IMG/VR virus record: IMGVR_UViG_3300045452_000039 | Span: 1 to 38,239 of that record | DNA length: 38,239 bases | DNA from: a virus | Reading direction: 5' to 3' (one strand) | In this document: piece after piece, positions 31,825 to 38,113 of the stretch | Layout of the letters: every line of letters starts with the position of its first letter | How positions within the stretch are numbered: position 1 is the first letter of the stretch | Notes under the pieces: generated by a model | Told to the model about the DNA's origin: nothing | Databases searched by the model: none | The model's input: the letters and a program-made list of their open reading frames with translations, nothing else | Program-made: the position numbers and the translations under genes

Positions 31825-32703
31825 TCAGTTCTGGTTGGGGTATTGGGGGGATGCAGGCGCGATGGGCGCTTCGGGCAGGCCGAACTCGAGGCGCTGCGTG
31901 GCGGGCACAACGGGCCCGCGGATCTTGGTCATGAGGCGCCCCAAGTGAGGCTCTTCGAGCAGGGCCAGCCGGCCGGAGCGATCTTTCGCCGGATAGCTCC
32001 ACGGGTTGAGGGTCTGGCAGATGAAGGCGCGCGAAGCGGTGCCCGCCTCGTCCTTGACCTCGGCCATGGTGAGCACTTCATCGACGATGCCCGGGAGTTC
32101 GAGGCCGGTCTTCGCACCGTCGATCTGCGGCTGGAACACCTTGCGATTGAAGTCGTCGAGCTTCTCGTCGAGGATTCCCACGAACCAGATATTCTTGGCC
32201 CGAGTATGCTGCAGGTGGGTCAGCCAGCCGATCATTTCGCGGCCGTGCAGACCGTAGGCGCCGCGCACATCGGGCTTGCCTGACTTGTCGGATGTCGCCT
32301 CGGGCTGCCCCTTGCACCACTGGAAGCAGAGACGGCCGGCGACCGTAATGCTGTCGATGAACACCGTGTCGTAGCGATCGAGCGATGAGGGGCTACCGAA
32401 CCTCGCGCAGACCGCATCGAAATGGGCCTGGCTGTAAACCTGATCATCGCGCAGCGAGGGATTGGGGCCGCCGATGAAGACCGCAAAGTCGCGGCATTCT
32501 TCCCAGGTGCGGGGACGAATGGTGTCGCCGCCCCAGCCTTCAATGGCGAGATCGCCCGCCTCAAGGTCGAAGAAAAGGGTCTTGGCCGGCTCAAGCGACC
32601 AGAGCAGACTGGTCTTGCCGATGCCGGACTTGCCGAAAATGACGCCCTTGATGCCGCGCGGTTCGGCAAGGCGCTGGTCGGCGCTGATAATGGGTAGAGA
32701 CAT
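31825..32703 (-). CDS. RecA-like ATPase (AAA_24/Sak4-type)
   Basis: A 292-residue protein from ATG 32703; a start at 32784 would add 27 unrelated residues. GVIFGKSGIGKTSLLWSLEP contains the Walker A GKSGIGKT (24-31); KTLFFDLEAGDLAIEGW follows; YDTVFIDSITVAGRLCF is Walker B. Phage AAA_24 proteins include Sak4 single-strand annealing recombinases and related ATPases. The neighbouring DUF669-like gene and Cas4-like nuclease make up a likely recombination module. Near the end TQRLEFGLPEAP and a Pro-rich tail suggest a disordered interaction region. Confidence 0.82.
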   Translation of the reverse strand: MSLPIISADQRLAEPRGIKGVIFGKSGIGKTSLLWSLEPAKTLFFDLEAGDLAIEGWGGDTIRPRTWEECRDFAVFIGGPNPSLRDDQVYSQAHFDAVCARFGSPSSLDRYDTVFIDSITVAGRLCFQWCKGQPEATSDKSGKPDVRGAYGLHGREMIGWLTHLQHTRAKNIWFVGILDEKLDDFNRKVFQPQIDGAKTGLELPGIVDEVLTMAEVKDEAGTASRAFICQTLNPWSYPAKDRSGRLALLEEPHLGRLMTKIRGPVVPATQRLEFGLPEAPIAPASPQYPNQN

Positions 32704-32737
32704 GAAAAAATGCGCTCCGTTCTGGTGGGGGTTGGGA

Positions 32738-33094
32738 TCAGGCCGCTGCAGCCAGTTCGATGAAGGCGAGCGGGCTTCGCGCATCGGGCGCTCGCGGCCG
32801 GGCGATCAGCAGGTAACTGAACTGCTCAGGCGCGATCCGGCGCTGGACGAGATGGGCAAAGCCGCGTTCGGCCGCCCAGCGAGCCCGGCTCGCCAGCCGC
32901 TCGAGGATCGTGCGATCAGGCTCTTTGAGGCGCTGTTTCGAGCCGGTGTCGATGTCCTTGACGAGGAACCCGCGGTGATACTCGAGGGTGTCACCCGGGG
33001 CCGCATCACCCAGCCACATGCACAGCTGGAGTTCGTTGAGCGAGACCTTGTCGGATTTACTGCCCGATGGTTTGATGGGGGAAATGTTGGTCAT
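32738..33094 (-). CDS. Hypothetical early phage protein
   Basis: A 118-residue protein from ATG 33094, with GAGG five bases before it; the GTG two codons upstream is too close to that site. VSLNELQLCMWLGDAAPGDT, LEYHRGFLVKDIDTGSKQRL, LERLASRARWAAERGFAHLV and RRIAPEQFSYLLIARP suggest an alpha-beta domain with a winged-helix-like C-terminal half. Similar small proteins precede the AAA_24 ATPase gene in related prophages (recalled). No specific function can be named; regulation of the recombination module is possible. Confidence 0.6.
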   Translation of the reverse strand: MTNISPIKPSGSKSDKVSLNELQLCMWLGDAAPGDTLEYHRGFLVKDIDTGSKQRLKEPDRTILERLASRARWAAERGFAHLVQRRIAPEQFSYLLIARPRAPDARSPLAFIELAAAA

Positions 33095-33127
33095 CTTCAC
33101 CTCTACTGGGGGAGCGGGAAAAGTGTC

Positions 33128-33670
33128 TCAGGCACTCGCAAGGCCGCAGGCGGCGAAGAGCGCGCGCAGCTCAGTGATGCGGCGGTAGATGCTGCTACGG
33201 CTGCCCAGTCCCTGACGCACAAGCTCGGCGACAGGATGCTCGGCGAGCCAGCCGCACAGCGCTGCTTCGGCTGCAGTCAGACGGGATCCGCAGCGTGCGA
33301 CATCGAGGCGTGCTTCGACCTCGCGGCGCGCATCGGCCGGCTGCCCGAACAAGGCACACAAGCCATGATCTTCCGGGATGCAGTCCGGCCGCAGCCCGCT
33401 GTCGTCCTGATCCAGTGAGCACGGCGTCATCCGGCGTTCGCGCAGGATCCTTTTGGCAATGCAGCAGGACTGGTTGGCGACGATGCGCCCGGCGAATGCT
33501 CCAAGGGTGCCGCGGGCCGGATCAAAGCTGCGAAGCCGGGCCAGCAGATCGACCAGGAGTTCCTGGCAGATGTCGCAGCGGGCATCAGCCGAGAGATCGA
33601 GCCGGCGTGCCAGTCGCTTTGCCGCTGTGTCCGCTTCGCGCTGGATGATGGCAAGATCGGCGCTGTTCAC
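33128..33670 (-). CDS. Sigma-70-like factor encoded in the early phage region
   Basis: A 180-residue protein with two sigma-like parts. Residues 5-80 resemble region 2 (ARCDICQELLVDLLARLRSF, then PARGTLGAFAGRIVANQSCC and IAKRILRERR), the segment that holds core polymerase and reads the -10. Residues 131-172 form a helix-turn-helix (LTAAEAALCGWLAEHPVAEL, RSSIYRRITELRALF), like region 4. The length is close to ECF-type factors. GTG 33670 overlaps the upstream stop as GTGA. A phage sigma could switch transcription to late genes, but target promoters could not be identified. Confidence 0.7.
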   Translation of the reverse strand: MNSADLAIIQREADTAAKRLARRLDLSADARCDICQELLVDLLARLRSFDPARGTLGAFAGRIVANQSCCIAKRILRERRMTPCSLDQDDSGLRPDCIPEDHGLCALFGQPADARREVEARLDVARCGSRLTAAEAALCGWLAEHPVAELVRQGLGSRSSIYRRITELRALFAACGLASA

Positions 33671-33834
33671 GCTGCACCGCCTTCCCAGGCAAGCACGGCA
33701 TCCAGATCATAAAGGCAGGTGTTGCCGACGCGTTGAACCTGCGGGCCCCAGCCGAGCAGGAACCACTGACGCAGGGTTTTGGGGGAGATGCACCAGCGCA
33801 TGCCGAGCTGCTGCTGGGTGAGATATGTCTTCAT
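33667..33834 (-). CDS. Small HTH protein, AlpA/excisionase- or Cro-like
   Basis: A 55-residue protein: MKTYLTQQQLGMRWCISPKT, then LRQWFLLGWGPQVQRVGNTC and LYDLDAVLAWEGGAA. The pattern T-Q-Q-L ... W-C-I-S-P-K-T-L-x-x-W followed by a wing and YDLDAVLAWE is that of HTH_17/MerR-like DNA-binding domains found in excisionases and AlpA regulators. It is the first gene of the early operon, and its stop overlaps the sigma-like gene start as GTGA. The AGGA ribosome site lies inside a hairpin stem. It probably controls early transcription or excision. Confidence 0.75.
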   Translation of the reverse strand: MKTYLTQQQLGMRWCISPKTLRQWFLLGWGPQVQRVGNTCLYDLDAVLAWEGGAA

Positions 33835-33840
33835 GGTGTC

Positions 33841-33868
33841 GTCCTGTTTTTTCTTGATGAAACAGGAC
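33841..33868 (-). promoter_or_regulatory. 5' leader hairpin that covers the ribosome site of the HTH gene
   Basis: GTCCTGTTT (33868-33860 on the minus strand) pairs perfectly with AAACAGGAC (33849-33841) around a 10-base loop. The 3' arm contains AGGA (33845-33842), which is seven bases before the ATG at 33834. When the stem forms, the ribosome site is hidden. This predicts translational control, for example by a protein, by transcription rate or by temperature. Confidence 0.6.
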
Positions 33869-34073
33869 TAGGAGAAGATATGGGAGGCGGTCGTCACCGA
33901 AGTGGGTGGCGCGCCCGCCAACCTTACACCAATGAATTACCGTGACTTTTTGGGCTGCCGTTGCGACCTCCCAACCTTTACCGACTTCCCACCGACCATC
34001 TCCCTCCCAACTGCCAACCAGTCGCCGCCCTGCCCCCGGCAGGGAACACGAATCGCCTTGCGCAACGGACACG
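33869..34073 (-). other. Gene-free early leader with G-rich direct repeats
   Basis: No coding frame is supported here. Read leftwards, variants of GGTTGG recur (GGTTGGCAG, GGTTGGGAGG, GGTTGGCGG) in a G-rich, C-poor run from about 34025 to 33910. The stretch must contain the promoter of the early operon, since a terminator lies just upstream at 34074-34096, but no consensus -35/-10 pair is convincing. The repeats could be regulator-binding sites or form G-quadruplex structures. Confidence 0.4.
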
Positions 34074-34096
34074 AAAAAGCCCGCTCGAGGCAGGCT
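34074..34096 (-). terminator. Rho-independent terminator after the leftward regulatory-region gene
   Basis: On the minus strand AGCCTGC (34096-34090) pairs with GCGGGCT (34084-34078) around CTCGA, with one T-G wobble. It is directly followed by TTTT. It lies 31 bases past the stop of the 230-residue gene and would end its transcript, making that gene a separate unit from the early operon. Confidence 0.75.
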
Positions 34097-34126
34097 GATT
34101 TCAGGTCGAAACATGGCATGATCTCG

Positions 34127-34819
34127 TCAGCAGGACATGGCGATCACCACCCGCGGTTCCAGATAATACCAGCCGCGCCGGCCAGGGGCCTTGAGGACAA
34201 TGTCCTGCCAGTCATTACGCGTGGAGAACAGGTGGCCGATCTTTTCCGAAGCGGAACACGCGGCTTCCAGGATCTTGCGGCAGTGCTGTTCGGGTTCGCC
34301 GCGCTTGGCAGCCTCATAGAGAAAGCTGATGCTGCGGGCCTGCATCTCGGTAAATTCCCAGAGGTCGTCCCCAAGGAAGAACCGGCGGAAGTCGGGGGGC
34401 ACCTGTTCAGGGTGGCCAAGCGTACCAAGAACTTCCTGCTCGAACTGGATACGGGCATCGTCTCGCACCAGAAGATCAGCTCGCTTGATCGTCCGCGCAT
34501 CACGGTCGTACGTCAGCTTGGCGTAGTCGCCATTAGGCAGCGAGAAGTCGGTGGGGTTCACCTCACCCTCGAGAAACAGGCGATAGATATCGTAACGTTC
34601 CAGGTCGGCGACGCCATCGAATATCACCTCTTGATACGCGACTGGCATCTGGCCCCAGTCCTCTTGTTCATAGGTGCCAAGCTCCATAGACCGCGCATAA
34701 ATGCGCACGGACAGCGGCAGCTTGCCATTCTCGACAACGTAGCGGAGGTCGGACTCAGACATATTCCAACGGGCAATGAGTTCGTCGAGCTCGTGATAAT
34801 CCTTCTTGATGCGCCCCAT
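34127..34819 (-). CDS. Hypothetical immunity-region protein divergent from the repressor
   Basis: A 230-residue protein from ATG 34819 (MGRIKKDYHELDELIARWNM) with AGGA seven bases upstream. An earlier ATG at 34852 lies in the promoter and lacks a ribosome site. The N-terminal 45 residues (LIARWNMSESDLRYVVENGK, LPLSVRIYARSM) look like an excisionase- or MerR-like DNA-binding unit in which a helix pair is followed by a wing. The remainder (DVADLERYDIYRLF-type acidic helices, FRRFFLGDDLWEFTEMQARS) is unrecognised. Direct opposition to the repressor, a shared operator and an own terminator place it where lambda-like phages have cro or an immunity gene. Confidence 0.7.
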   Translation of the reverse strand: MGRIKKDYHELDELIARWNMSESDLRYVVENGKLPLSVRIYARSMELGTYEQEDWGQMPVAYQEVIFDGVADLERYDIYRLFLEGEVNPTDFSLPNGDYAKLTYDRDARTIKRADLLVRDDARIQFEQEVLGTLGHPEQVPPDFRRFFLGDDLWEFTEMQARSISFLYEAAKRGEPEQHCRKILEAACSASEKIGHLFSTRNDWQDIVLKAPGRRGWYYLEPRVVIAMSC

Positions 34820-34847
34820 CTGCGATTCCTTTTGTTCCGCAAATGTT

Positions 34848-34888
34848 CTCATATCAGCTTGACAGGAGGCTCGCAATCCTGCTCTATC
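34848..34888. promoter_or_regulatory. Divergent overlapping promoters and putative operator of the lysogeny switch
   Basis: Leftward: -35 TTGCGA (34876-34871) and -10 TATGAG (34853-34848), 17-base spacing, serves the 230-residue gene. Rightward: -35 TTGACA (34859-34864) with a weak -10 (TCTATC, 34883-34888) serves the repressor. The two overlap, so both cannot be occupied at once. CAGGA-N9-TCCTG (34863-34881) is an imperfect palindrome covering both -35 elements and is the best candidate for the repressor operator. Confidence 0.55.
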
Positions 34889-34916
34889 CACACTCGTCAA
34901 TTTTTTGAGGATAGAT

Positions 34917-35588
34917 ATGTCGACAACTCTGCAGGAACGTCTGCGCGCGCGCATTCGCCAGCTTGGCATGAATGCTGCCGACGTTGCCTCGCTCGCCGGC
35001 GTAAACCGGTCCTTTGTCTACGACATCATCCGGGGGCGCTCGCAGTACCCCAACCTCGAGCGCCTCAAGAGTATTGCCGCGGCGGTGAAGGTGGACGTCG
35101 AGTGGTTGCTCCATGGCCAGGGTGACGTTCAGGGAGAAACACCTCTCGACGAAGGCGCAGAATCCGACTTCATCGGCATTGCTTACGTCAACGCTCGCCC
35201 TTCGATGGGAGGCGGATCAATCCTGGAAGAGGACGGCAAGCCGGGCCGTGACTTTCACTTCCGCCGGGCCTGGATCAAGGACCGCCTGAAAGCAGCCCCG
35301 TCGATGCTCCGCGTCATGCAGGTTGAGGGAGACAGCATGCTGCCCACCCTGGAGGACGGAGACACCGTGCTGGTCGACATGTCGCAGAAGATCCCCCAGC
35401 CGCCGGGCATCTTCGTCCTTCATGATGGGCTGGGGCTGGTTGCCAAGCGGCTCGAGCATGTGCCGATGAGCGACCCGCCACGGGTGCAGATCATATCCGA
35501 CAATACGCGCTACCCACCCTACGACTGCTCGGCAGACGAGGTGAACATCGTTGGGCGCATACGCTGGTATGGGCGTGAGATGTTTTAG
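34917..35588 (+). CDS. CI/LexA-like repressor, XRE HTH plus S24 peptidase domain
   Basis: A 223-residue lysogeny repressor, started at ATG 34917 with GAGGA five bases upstream. Residues 6-62 are an XRE helix-turn-helix (RIRQLGMNAADVASLAGVNR, VYDIIRGRSQYPNLERLKSI). Residues 125-220 are the S24 domain: VEGDSMLPTLEDGDTVLVDM has Ser140 and LGLVAKRLE has Lys177, the self-cleavage pair. The usual cleavage dipeptide Ala-Gly or Cys-Gly before it is replaced by Met97-Gly98 in ARPSMGGGS. RecA-induced self-cleavage would lift repression, so this substitution matters. It is the only plus-strand regulator and starts the right arm. Confidence 0.92.
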   Translation: MSTTLQERLRARIRQLGMNAADVASLAGVNRSFVYDIIRGRSQYPNLERLKSIAAAVKVDVEWLLHGQGDVQGETPLDEGAESDFIGIAYVNARPSMGGGSILEEDGKPGRDFHFRRAWIKDRLKAAPSMLRVMQVEGDSMLPTLEDGDTVLVDMSQKIPQPPGIFVLHDGLGLVAKRLEHVPMSDPPRVQIISDNTRYPPYDCSADEVNIVGRIRWYGREMF

Positions 35589-35592
35589 CCGC

Positions 35593-35642
35593 TTAAGGCG
35601 CCCTTAAAGACAACCGATGGGACGCTTTCCCCCTCGGGAAAG
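35593..35642 (+). terminator. Two tandem hairpins after the repressor gene
   Basis: TTAAGG-CGC-CCTTAA lies at 35593-35607, and CTTTCCC-CCTC-GGGAAAG, a perfect seven-base stem, at 35625-35642. They follow the repressor stop by 5 and 37 bases. Neither has a following T-run, so termination may be weak or the second may act in the leader of the next gene. The rest of 35589-35677 shows nothing else. Confidence 0.35.
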
Positions 35643-35677
35643 TAGATGTGTTCAGACCCTCAAAGGACTGAACTGCA

Positions 35678-35896
35678 ATGCACGACATCTCCGCGGGCGA
35701 GAGCCTAAACCCAGTCGACACCATGACCGACGACGAACGCTTCACCGAGTTGGGGCGGATCATTGCTGCTGGCATCATCCGGATGCACGCGAAGTCCAGT
35801 TCTATATCTGCAATACACGGAGATAGTTCGCTCGCTATCCCGCCCACCAAGAGCGTGAGTCGAACTCGGGGACGCCCCCGAGTTGGAGAACGCTAA
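35678..35896 (+). CDS. Small protein of the DUF2924/recombinase cassette
   Basis: A 72-residue protein: DTMTDDERFTELGRIIAAGI, IRMHAKSSSISAIHG, then a polar Ser/Arg-rich end (KSVSRTRGRPRVGER). A helix of type MTDDERF.ELGRIIA.GI.R.H is a recurrent first member of this cassette in sphingomonads (recalled). A second possible start is ATG 35723 (MTDDERF). Its TAA overlaps the DUF2924 ATG as TAATG. It may be a small DNA-binding or regulatory partner of the recombinase. Confidence 0.65.
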   Translation: MHDISAGESLNPVDTMTDDERFTELGRIIAAGIIRMHAKSSSISAIHGDSSLAIPPTKSVSRTRGRPRVGER

Positions 35897-36357
35897 TGCA
35901 GAAATATGATGATTCGCAGGTCCTTGCGCGCCTGGCCGCGCTGAAGACCATGACTGTGAAAGAGCTCAAGGCCGAATGGGCGAAGCTCATGGGCAGTGAA
36001 GCACCTAACAACAGCAGCCAGTTCATGATCCAGCGGCTGTCCTACCGGATACAGGAACTGGCCTTTGGCGGCATGAGCAAGGCGCTGGTCAGGACTCTCG
36101 ATGCCCTGGCCGACGAATACGAAGGCAAAAAGGTCCGCAAATCCGTGATCGCCGATCCGCGCAACCCGATCATCGGCACCCGCCTTGTGCGCGGTTGGAA
36201 CGGAACCGAGCATACAGTCACTGTGATGAAGGACGGGTTCGACTGGCAAGGGCAGCGGTTCAAATCGCTCTCGGCAATCGCCAAGACCATTACCGGAACC
36301 AACTGGAACGGATATCGTTTCTTCGGCCTCCGCGCGGCTGAGCGAGGTGCACGATGA
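35896..36357 (+). CDS. DUF2924 family protein
   Basis: A 153-residue protein matching the DUF2924 pattern: LARLAALKTMTVKELKAEWA, PNNSSQFMIQRLSYRIQELA, IGTRLVRGWNGTEHTVTVMK, GFDWQGQRFKSLSAIAKTIT and GTNWNGYRFFGLRAA. The last part resembles a small DNA-binding fold found in site-specific recombination systems. DUF2924 genes nearly always precede a serine recombinase, as here, with ATGA overlap. It may direct or control recombinase activity, for example as a directionality factor; this is inference from consistent linkage. Confidence 0.85.
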   Translation: MQKYDDSQVLARLAALKTMTVKELKAEWAKLMGSEAPNNSSQFMIQRLSYRIQELAFGGMSKALVRTLDALADEYEGKKVRKSVIADPRNPIIGTRLVRGWNGTEHTVTVMKDGFDWQGQRFKSLSAIAKTITGTNWNGYRFFGLRAAERGAR

Positions 36358-37676
36358 GCACGCCCGAAGCACCCCGCCGCATTCGCTGCGCCATCTACAC
36401 CCGCAAATCATCTGAAGAAGGGCTCGAGCAGGAGTTCAACAGCCTCGATGCCCAGCGCGAGGCCTGCGAGGCCTACATCGCCAGCCAGCGCGCTGAAGGC
36501 TGGCGTGCAATGCGCGAAGGTTATGACGACGGCGGGTACTCCGGTGGCAATCTCGACCGCCCGGGCCTCCGGAACCTGCTGGAGGACATCCGGGACGGGC
36601 TCGTCGATGTGATTGTCGTCTACAAGATCGACCGCCTGTCCCGCTCGTTGATGGACTTTGCCAAACTGGTCGAGGTGTTCGACGAGCATAAGGTGACCTT
36701 TGTCTCGGTCACCCAGTCATTCAACACGACAACCAGCATGGGGCGCCTGACGCTTAATGTCCTGTTGTCATTTGCCCAGTTCGAGCGGGAAGTGACTGGC
36801 GAGCGCATCCGCGACAAGATTGCTGCCAGCCGAGCCAAGGGCATGTGGATGGGCGGATTTGTGCCGTGGGGCTACGACGCCATCGACCGCAAGCTGGTGA
36901 TCAACGAGGCGGAAGCGGCACAGATCCGCTACATCTTCGAGCGCTTTGTCGAGTTGGGATCAGCCACCAGGCTCACCCGCGAGCTTGTCCGCAAAGGCAT
37001 CACCAACAAGCGCGGCCGGCCGATTGACAAAGGCTTCCTCTACAAGCTGTTCCGCAATCGGGTTTATCTTGGTGAAGCTGTTCATAATGGCACGAGCTAC
37101 CCTGGCGAGCATCAAGCGATCATCGGCCAGCCGCTCTGGGATAAAGTCCACTCCATCTTGAAAATCATTCCCCGCGTTCGAGCCAACAACACCCGCGCGC
37201 AGACACCGGCTATGCTCAAGGGACTTATCTTCACCGACACCGGCGTTGCGATGACGCCGACGCATACACGTAAGGGTGAGAAGCTCTATCGCTATTACAT
37301 CTCAATGGACGCCTTGCGGAACCGTGGCACCGAAGGCCAGTACTCGATCGTGCGCCTCAACGCGGGCGTCATCGAAAGCGCGGTCATTCAGAAGATCCGC
37401 CAGCTGCTGCGCACGCCCGAAATTGCAGCCAAGGCGTGCGCTGCACTCAGTGCTGCGAGATCGGGCCTCACCGAGAAGGATGTAGCCGAAGCGCTGGCGA
37501 CCTTCGACAGCTTTTGGGACAATCTGTTCCCGGCAGAGCAGGACCGCACAGCCCGGCTGCTCATCGAACGCGTTGTCATCAGCAAGGAAGGCATGTCGCT
37601 TGATCTGCGGACAAGCGGGCTTAGTTCGTTGGTCAGCGACATGTTGCAATTGCCCAAGCTGGACAAAGCCGCATGA
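36354..37676 (+). CDS. Serine recombinase, candidate prophage integrase
   Basis: A 440-residue large serine recombinase. IYTRKSSEEGLEQEFNSLDA holds the catalytic Ser19 of the resolvase domain; VYKIDRLSRSLMDFAKLVEV and FAQFEREVTGERIRDKIA complete it. Residues 150-260 form the Recombinase domain (VPWGYDAIDRKLVINEAEAA, LYKLFRNRVYLGEAVHNG). In place of the usual zinc-ribbon cysteines the sequence reads LKGLIFTDTGVAMTPTH; the change is seen in related proteins (recalled). The C-terminal part is helical. It lies at the phage edge and is the only integrase-like gene in the window. ATGA overlaps link it to DUF2924 and the 138-residue gene. Confidence 0.88.
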   Translation: MSTPEAPRRIRCAIYTRKSSEEGLEQEFNSLDAQREACEAYIASQRAEGWRAMREGYDDGGYSGGNLDRPGLRNLLEDIRDGLVDVIVVYKIDRLSRSLMDFAKLVEVFDEHKVTFVSVTQSFNTTTSMGRLTLNVLLSFAQFEREVTGERIRDKIAASRAKGMWMGGFVPWGYDAIDRKLVINEAEAAQIRYIFERFVELGSATRLTRELVRKGITNKRGRPIDKGFLYKLFRNRVYLGEAVHNGTSYPGEHQAIIGQPLWDKVHSILKIIPRVRANNTRAQTPAMLKGLIFTDTGVAMTPTHTRKGEKLYRYYISMDALRNRGTEGQYSIVRLNAGVIESAVIQKIRQLLRTPEIAAKACAALSAARSGLTEKDVAEALATFDSFWDNLFPAEQDRTARLLIERVVISKEGMSLDLRTSGLSSLVSDMLQLPKLDKAA

Positions 37677-38089
37677 GCGGAGCCGCCGGCATCACCACGG
37701 TCTTTATCCCACTCGTGATCCGAAAGCGGAACGGGCGGCCGCGCATTGCGCCGCCTGATGACTATGTCGCTGATGACGACAATGGCGGCGTAGACCCGCA
37801 CATAATGCGCGCCATTGCGCTTGCATGGAGCTGGAAACGCAAATTGGAGACCGGGGAAGCCTCCTGCAACCAGGACATAGCCACTGCTGAGGGGTTTACC
37901 GCTGCCTATGTCGGTCGGGTTGTGAGACTGGCTTATCTCTCGCCCGCCGTGCTCCACAAGCTGCTGATTGAGCGGAATGCTCCGGCCGCCAGGCTTAAGG
38001 ACTTATGGTCTGCGATTGATCTGCCTTGGGCGAAGCAGGAGGCGGTCATCTTTCGGACAGGCGGCAACCAATATGAACGCCCCCTTTGA
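37673..38089 (+). CDS. Recombinase-linked protein, hypothetical
   Basis: A 138-residue protein started by an ATGA overlap with the recombinase stop. IRKRNGRPRIAPPDDY is basic and Pro-rich; HIMRAIALAWSWKRKLETGE, IATAEGFTAAYVGRVVRLAY and LSPAVLHKLLIERNAPAARL resemble an HTH segment of the kind found in ParB- or resolvase-associated proteins. W-A-K-Q near the C-terminus is shared by homologues that follow serine recombinases (recalled). It may act as an accessory DNA-binding protein of the recombinase. Confidence 0.7.
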   Translation: MSGAAGITTVFIPLVIRKRNGRPRIAPPDDYVADDDNGGVDPHIMRAIALAWSWKRKLETGEASCNQDIATAEGFTAAYVGRVVRLAYLSPAVLHKLLIERNAPAARLKDLWSAIDLPWAKQEAVIFRTGGNQYERPL

Positions 38090-38113
38090 TTCAGCGCCTC
38101 TATGGGCGCTGAA
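38090..38113 (+). repeat. Perfect inverted repeat after the recombinase-linked gene
   Basis: TTCAGCGCC (38090-38098) pairs perfectly with GGCGCTGAA (38105-38113) around TCTATG. It begins at the base after the stop codon of the preceding gene. There is no T-run in either direction, so it may act as an mRNA-stabilising 3' hairpin, or as a binding or recombination site. Confidence 0.45.

Noticed and set aside
33707-34114. Minus-strand frame of 135 codons across the early leader
   Set aside because: It runs through the terminator at 34074-34096, the RBS hairpin and the HTH gene in another frame; the translation is low-complexity (WEGDGRWEVGKGWEV).
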